64,000 bases of DNA, from contig ML769577.1 of assembly GCA_009733575.1 (NCBI GenBank), positions 1 through 64,000 on the forward strand. The letters are read 5' to 3'. Positions 60,614 through 64,000 of this stretch are shown one piece after another. The first letter of the stretch is position 1. Each line of letters starts with the position of its first letter. Origin of the DNA: Gymnopus androsaceus JB14. Lineage: Eukaryota; Basidiomycota; Agaricomycetes; Agaricales; Omphalotaceae. The translations under genes were made by a program, and so were the position numbers. The notes beneath the pieces were generated by a model that was not told the origin of the DNA, ran no database searches, and saw nothing but the letters and a program-made list of their open reading frames with translations.

Positions 60614-60764
60614 GATGAGTCATTCCAGGCTGCCCCAATTTATATCTTCTTAGTTAGACCAAAGTGTAACAATCCACTATCTAATATGAAGTAAATCCAC
60701 AGGAAATCCAGGGCCCTGGATTCCAGGGGCCAGCCTGGAGTCCATGGTGCGAAAGGTGTCACAC

Positions 60765-60930
60765 TATATGGAATCCATGGTCTGTGGAATCCATGGACTA
60801 CAAAATATAGTAATCTATGAAATCCATGGTTTGTGGAATCCATAGACTACAAAATATAGTAGTCTATGGAATCCATGGTTTGTGGAATCCATGGACTACA
60901 AAATATAGTAGTCTATGGAATCCATGGTCT
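60765..60930. repeat. Palindromic GGAATCCATGG tandem units
   Basis: About three units of roughly 60 bp, each with GGAATCCATGG and CTACAAAATATAGTAGTCTA. Further units lie at 61738-61850, 63120-63210 and 63840-63965. CCATGG palindromes in both orientations can form hairpins. Confidence 0.75.
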
Positions 60931-61735
60931 TGTTAAGTCTGTGCGACCCGGAGTGGAGCGGCCGAGATATTGGACAGAAATGGTCCGGAAAGATTCCAGG
61001 TTGGACCTTGCGAGTGATGGGACTCAGTGAAGCTATTGGCAACACCCTTGACACGCCGTAAGGTGTCCCGAGAGGAAAATAGTAAGGCAAAGTCTAAGCT
61101 AAGTTAAGACAGTAGGACCGGAGGCGTAGCCGAGGTTCGACCGAGATCACGTGGCTGTGTTGGCTTAGTAACCGGAGACTCGGTCAATTGGTCAAGGAAG
61201 GACTCGGAATGAGTACAAGGCCAGACTAAGTTGATTTTGGAGCTAAGGTTACTATACAAGTTTGTACTAAAATACTGCCAATGGGGCCGATGTTCCGGGG
61301 CCGGACCGGACCCTCAGTAAGTAAAACAATAAAGTAATTCAGTACCAAAAGACAATAGTGAAGCCAAAGACAATAAAACAATAACAGGCATAAAACAATA
61401 GTGTGGGAATAGTTCCCGAGACTGGACCGGAGTTATACCGAGGTTATGCCGAGATGATCAACCGAGATATGCCAAGATAATCGGTCATAATACACCGGAA
61501 ACCTCGGCCGAGTGGCCGGAGTACTGGAAATGGTGTAGATTGACCAATATTGGTGAAGTGGTCAAAAGTCCGGAGTAACCGAACCAATGCAATGGCCGGA
61601 GTTGCCAAGCCGATGTGATGGCCGGACTAGCCGAGCCGATACGGTGGCCGGAGTTGCCGAGTTGGTAACTGGTTGGTTAGATATAGAATAGGGTCTGAGG
61701 GCTCGGTCGGTAATTCGGTAGGCATGGCTGTAACA
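60931..61735. mobile_element. Solo LTR, 805 bp
   Basis: Begins TGTTAAGTC and ends GGCTGTAACA (TGTTA...TAACA termini), flanked by GGTCT at 60926-60930 and 61736-61740, a 5-bp target duplication typical of LTR retrotransposons. Internal sequence is rich in CCGGAGT and GCCGAG words; no gag or pol remains. Removing it restores one continuous GGAATCCATGGTCTGTGGAA unit. Confidence 0.88.
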
Positions 61736-61856
61736 GGTCTGTGGAATCCACGGACTACAAAATGTAGTTGTCTATGGAATCCATGAACTGCAAAACATTG
61801 TTGTAGTCTATGGAATCCATGGTCTGTGGAATCCATGGACTAAGAAAATCACTACT

Positions 61857-62995
61857 GATTCCATGGGTCATTTACTACATCTTATAAGATTCAATGCACC
61901 CAAAAATTCCAGTCATTTCAGATGCTTGAAAAGCTTCTAATCACCCAGAATGAATGTATTTAGGAGCAAGAGTAGGTCATACCATTCAATCTGATGATAG
62001 AAATCACTATTGATACCAGTATGGCAGCAGTACTTAGATACATCATTTCCTACACCTAAGAATATTCAATACTCATGAAATATTTCCAGTCATGTTAGAT
62101 GGTTGAAAGGACTCTGTTCACTCAACATGCACATATTTTGGAGCAAAAATAAATGGTACCATTCAATCTGACAATGAAAATTTCTACTGATTCCAGTACA
62201 GTGGCAGTACTTACATGGGTCATTTACTACATCCTAAAATATTCAATGCATCTGACAAATTTCCTGTTATTTCAGAGAGTTGAAACACCTCCGCTCACTC
62301 AAGATGAATGTATTTGAGAGCAGGGTAAGTGATACCATTCAATCTGATGGTAGAATACTACTAGAAATTACTACTGATTCTAGTACATCAGGAAAAACTG
62401 TTTGGGCCTTGGATGGCCTGAAGTTAACCTCAAGGTAACTCAAAGACACCTAGGCCACCTAGGCCACCTAGGTTGCCTAGGTTCCTTTAGGATGACCTAG
62501 GAATTAGGGGGTGGACTTTTGACAACCTGAGAAAAACCTGAGAAAACCTGAGAAAACCTGAGAAAACCTGAGAAACCTGAGAAAACCTGAGGAACCCTGG
62601 AAGAACCCTGGGGAAACCTCAGGCAGCCTGAGATAGTCCTAGGTAACCTAGGAGGCCTAGGCTGCCTAGGCCACCCCAAGTCCAGCCCCTGTAACCTAGG
62701 AGGCTTAGGTTACCTAGGCTATCCTTGGCCCAGACCATTTTTCCTGATGTATGGTGGTACTTACATGGGACATTTCCTACACCTGAGAATATTCAATGCT
62801 TGTAAGATATTTCCAGTCATTTTAGATGGCTGAAAGGACTCTGCTCACTCAAGATGAACATGTTTTTGAACAAAAGTAAACAGTACCATTTAATCTGATG
62901 ATGAAAATCACTACTGATTCTGGTACAGTGGCGGTACTTGAATTAGTCATTTAATACACCCTAAAATACTCAATGCATCTGAAAACTTTAAAATA
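61857..62995. repeat. Tandem array, about 180-bp unit, five diverged copies
   Basis: Landmarks such as CATTTACTACA/CATTTCCTACAC recur at 61868, 62040, 62220, 62767 and 62946, with CACTCAAGATGAA and ACCATTCAATCTGAT in each unit. Spacing is 172-181 bp once the inserted MITE (62386-62749) is discounted. Confidence 0.85.
62386..62749. mobile_element. TA-flanked MITE, 364 bp
   Basis: Termini CATCAGGAAAAACTG and its inverse TTTTTCCTGATG lie between TA dinucleotides at 62384-62385 and 62750-62751. The uninterrupted 180-bp repeat units show a single TA at this point, confirming the insertion. TA duplication suggests a Tc1/mariner-type mobiliser. Inside are CCTAGG-rich imperfect palindromes and about seven copies of AACCTGAGA (62524-62590). 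Confidence 0.85.
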
Positions 62996-62999
62996 AGTA

Positions 63000-63780
63000 A
63001 CTGCAGGCACATATATACAATGGAACCAGTGAAGGAACCCTAGATTGGGCTTCTCTCATGTGCTTGGTTTCCTCAGTGGGATGGAGCAATAATATTCAGA
63101 AAGGAACAGAGAGCTCATTCATACACTACTACATGGATTCCATACACTACAATATTTTGTAGTTCATGCATTCCATGGACTATAATATTTTATAGTCCAT
63201 GGATTCTACACACTACTAAGGTAGAGAGCATCCATCTCTTGCTAACATCATGTGCATCATGTGTGACATCTTAATATAGTGAAATTCTCTTGATAATTAG
63301 CTCAAATAATAACCCAAGCCTGCCTCATAAATCTGTGCCATGCATCCCTTTAAAATATGATTAGGAGGGTGTAACACCCAAGGTTTCAAGCAGACATACA
63401 AATTTGGGAGAGGTGTTCCTAAAACAGTGTTTCTGGCAATAAGCTGGGATCATCCATCTCAGTGTTTATCCATATAACTGTTAAGAATAAAACACCAGAG
63501 GTTCACAAAGGGGAAGCGAGAATGTTCAACCTATTGCAGTAGCATAGCGTAGGCAAATGGATGGAGTACAAAAACTACTCAACGAGTGGTATATAACTAC
63601 ACAATGTGTATAATGCATGCTTGGTAATGCTCGCATGTGATACAGTATCAGTAATATATTAACAATAACTTCCAGTGTGGTTTGTAACTACTTAAATAGT
63701 ATCATAAGCAATGCATGGAAGGAATTAGCTCTAGGGAGTGCGGAATGTTATGTATTGAATTTTCAAAGTGATTTTCACTA
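63000..63780. other. Interior of the right-edge element, no gene seen
   Basis: AT-rich sequence without a convincing open frame. Confidence 0.4.
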
Positions 63781-64000
63781 TATATAGGTAAGTGACAGCT
63801 GTGTGACAATGTCAGCTGACATTAGTGAGAGATGGATGCTCTCTACCTCACATGTATTCCATAGATGACTATATTTTGTAGTCCATGGATTCCACAGACC
63901 ATGGATTCCATAGACAACTACATTTTGTAGTCCGTGGATTCCACAGACCATGGATTCCATATAGTGTGACACCTGTCACACTCTGTGGATTTACTTCATA

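Larger units (their letters stand above)
60685..64000. mobile_element. Large satellite-bearing inverted-repeat element, reaching the window edge
   Basis: The left end begins TATGAAGTAAATCCACAG at 60685; the last bases of the window are the reverse complement of the same motif. Both ends continue with GGTGTCACACTATATGGAAT and repeats of GGAATCCATGGTCTGTGGAA ... GACTACAAAATATAGT. The left arm carries about 60 bp absent from the right. No coding sequence is seen inside. Nested within are a solo LTR, a 180-bp tandem array and a TA-flanked MITE. Confidence 0.72.

Noticed and set aside
62524..62590. AACCTGAGA repeats resembling a CRISPR-like array
   Set aside because: Units are contiguous with no spacers, inside a MITE in a eukaryotic genome; a minisatellite explains them.

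Overview
The window is a piece of a filamentous basidiomycete genome, most probably an Agaricomycete. Genes have many 45-65 nt GT-AG introns, two nuclear-type tRNA genes are present (one with an intron), and the families seen are those expanded in agarics: F-box/LRR proteins, DUF6534 and other 7TM proteins, DUF6589, an Ldb17/SPIN90-type protein and a YAP-binding/ALF4/glomulin protein. All domain calls come from reading the sequence; no search was run.

Layout. 1-610: broken 5' part of a secreted carboxylesterase. 1454-5384: nested fold-back repeats. 5640-9500: AT-rich repeat country with unrecognised ORFs and a 157-bp tandem repeat. 9903-11128: PD-(D/E)XK-like gene with one nonsense codon and a MITE in an intron. 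11631-15036: tRNA-Asp, an Ldb17-like endocytosis gene, tRNA-Ser. 15375-19315: two decayed F-box genes. 20477-22218: DUF6534 membrane protein. 23252-40700: a tandem segmental duplication seeded by a YAP-binding/ALF4/glomulin gene, with two intact old yellow enzyme genes and two intact 7TM genes among gene debris.

40944-47625 is a 6,682-bp DNA transposon with perfect 27-bp terminal inverted repeats, a 10-bp target duplication, repeated subterminal motifs, a Ulp1-type cysteine protease region and a divergent RNase H-fold transposase. It is the best candidate here for something undescribed. 49066-56205 looks like a second transposon-type gene module: a large multi-exon transposase-like gene flanked by two accessory genes. 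57198-60613 is a DUF6589 pseudogene interrupted by a second copy of the MITE at 10.7 kb. From 60685 to the window edge lies a satellite-bearing inverted-repeat element that contains a solo LTR and a TA-flanked MITE.

A recurring theme is single-base frameshifts and single nonsense codons in otherwise well-preserved single-copy genes, while the four duplicated genes (two old yellow enzymes, two 7TM proteins) read through cleanly. This may be real decay or, in part, consensus indel error; raw reads would decide.
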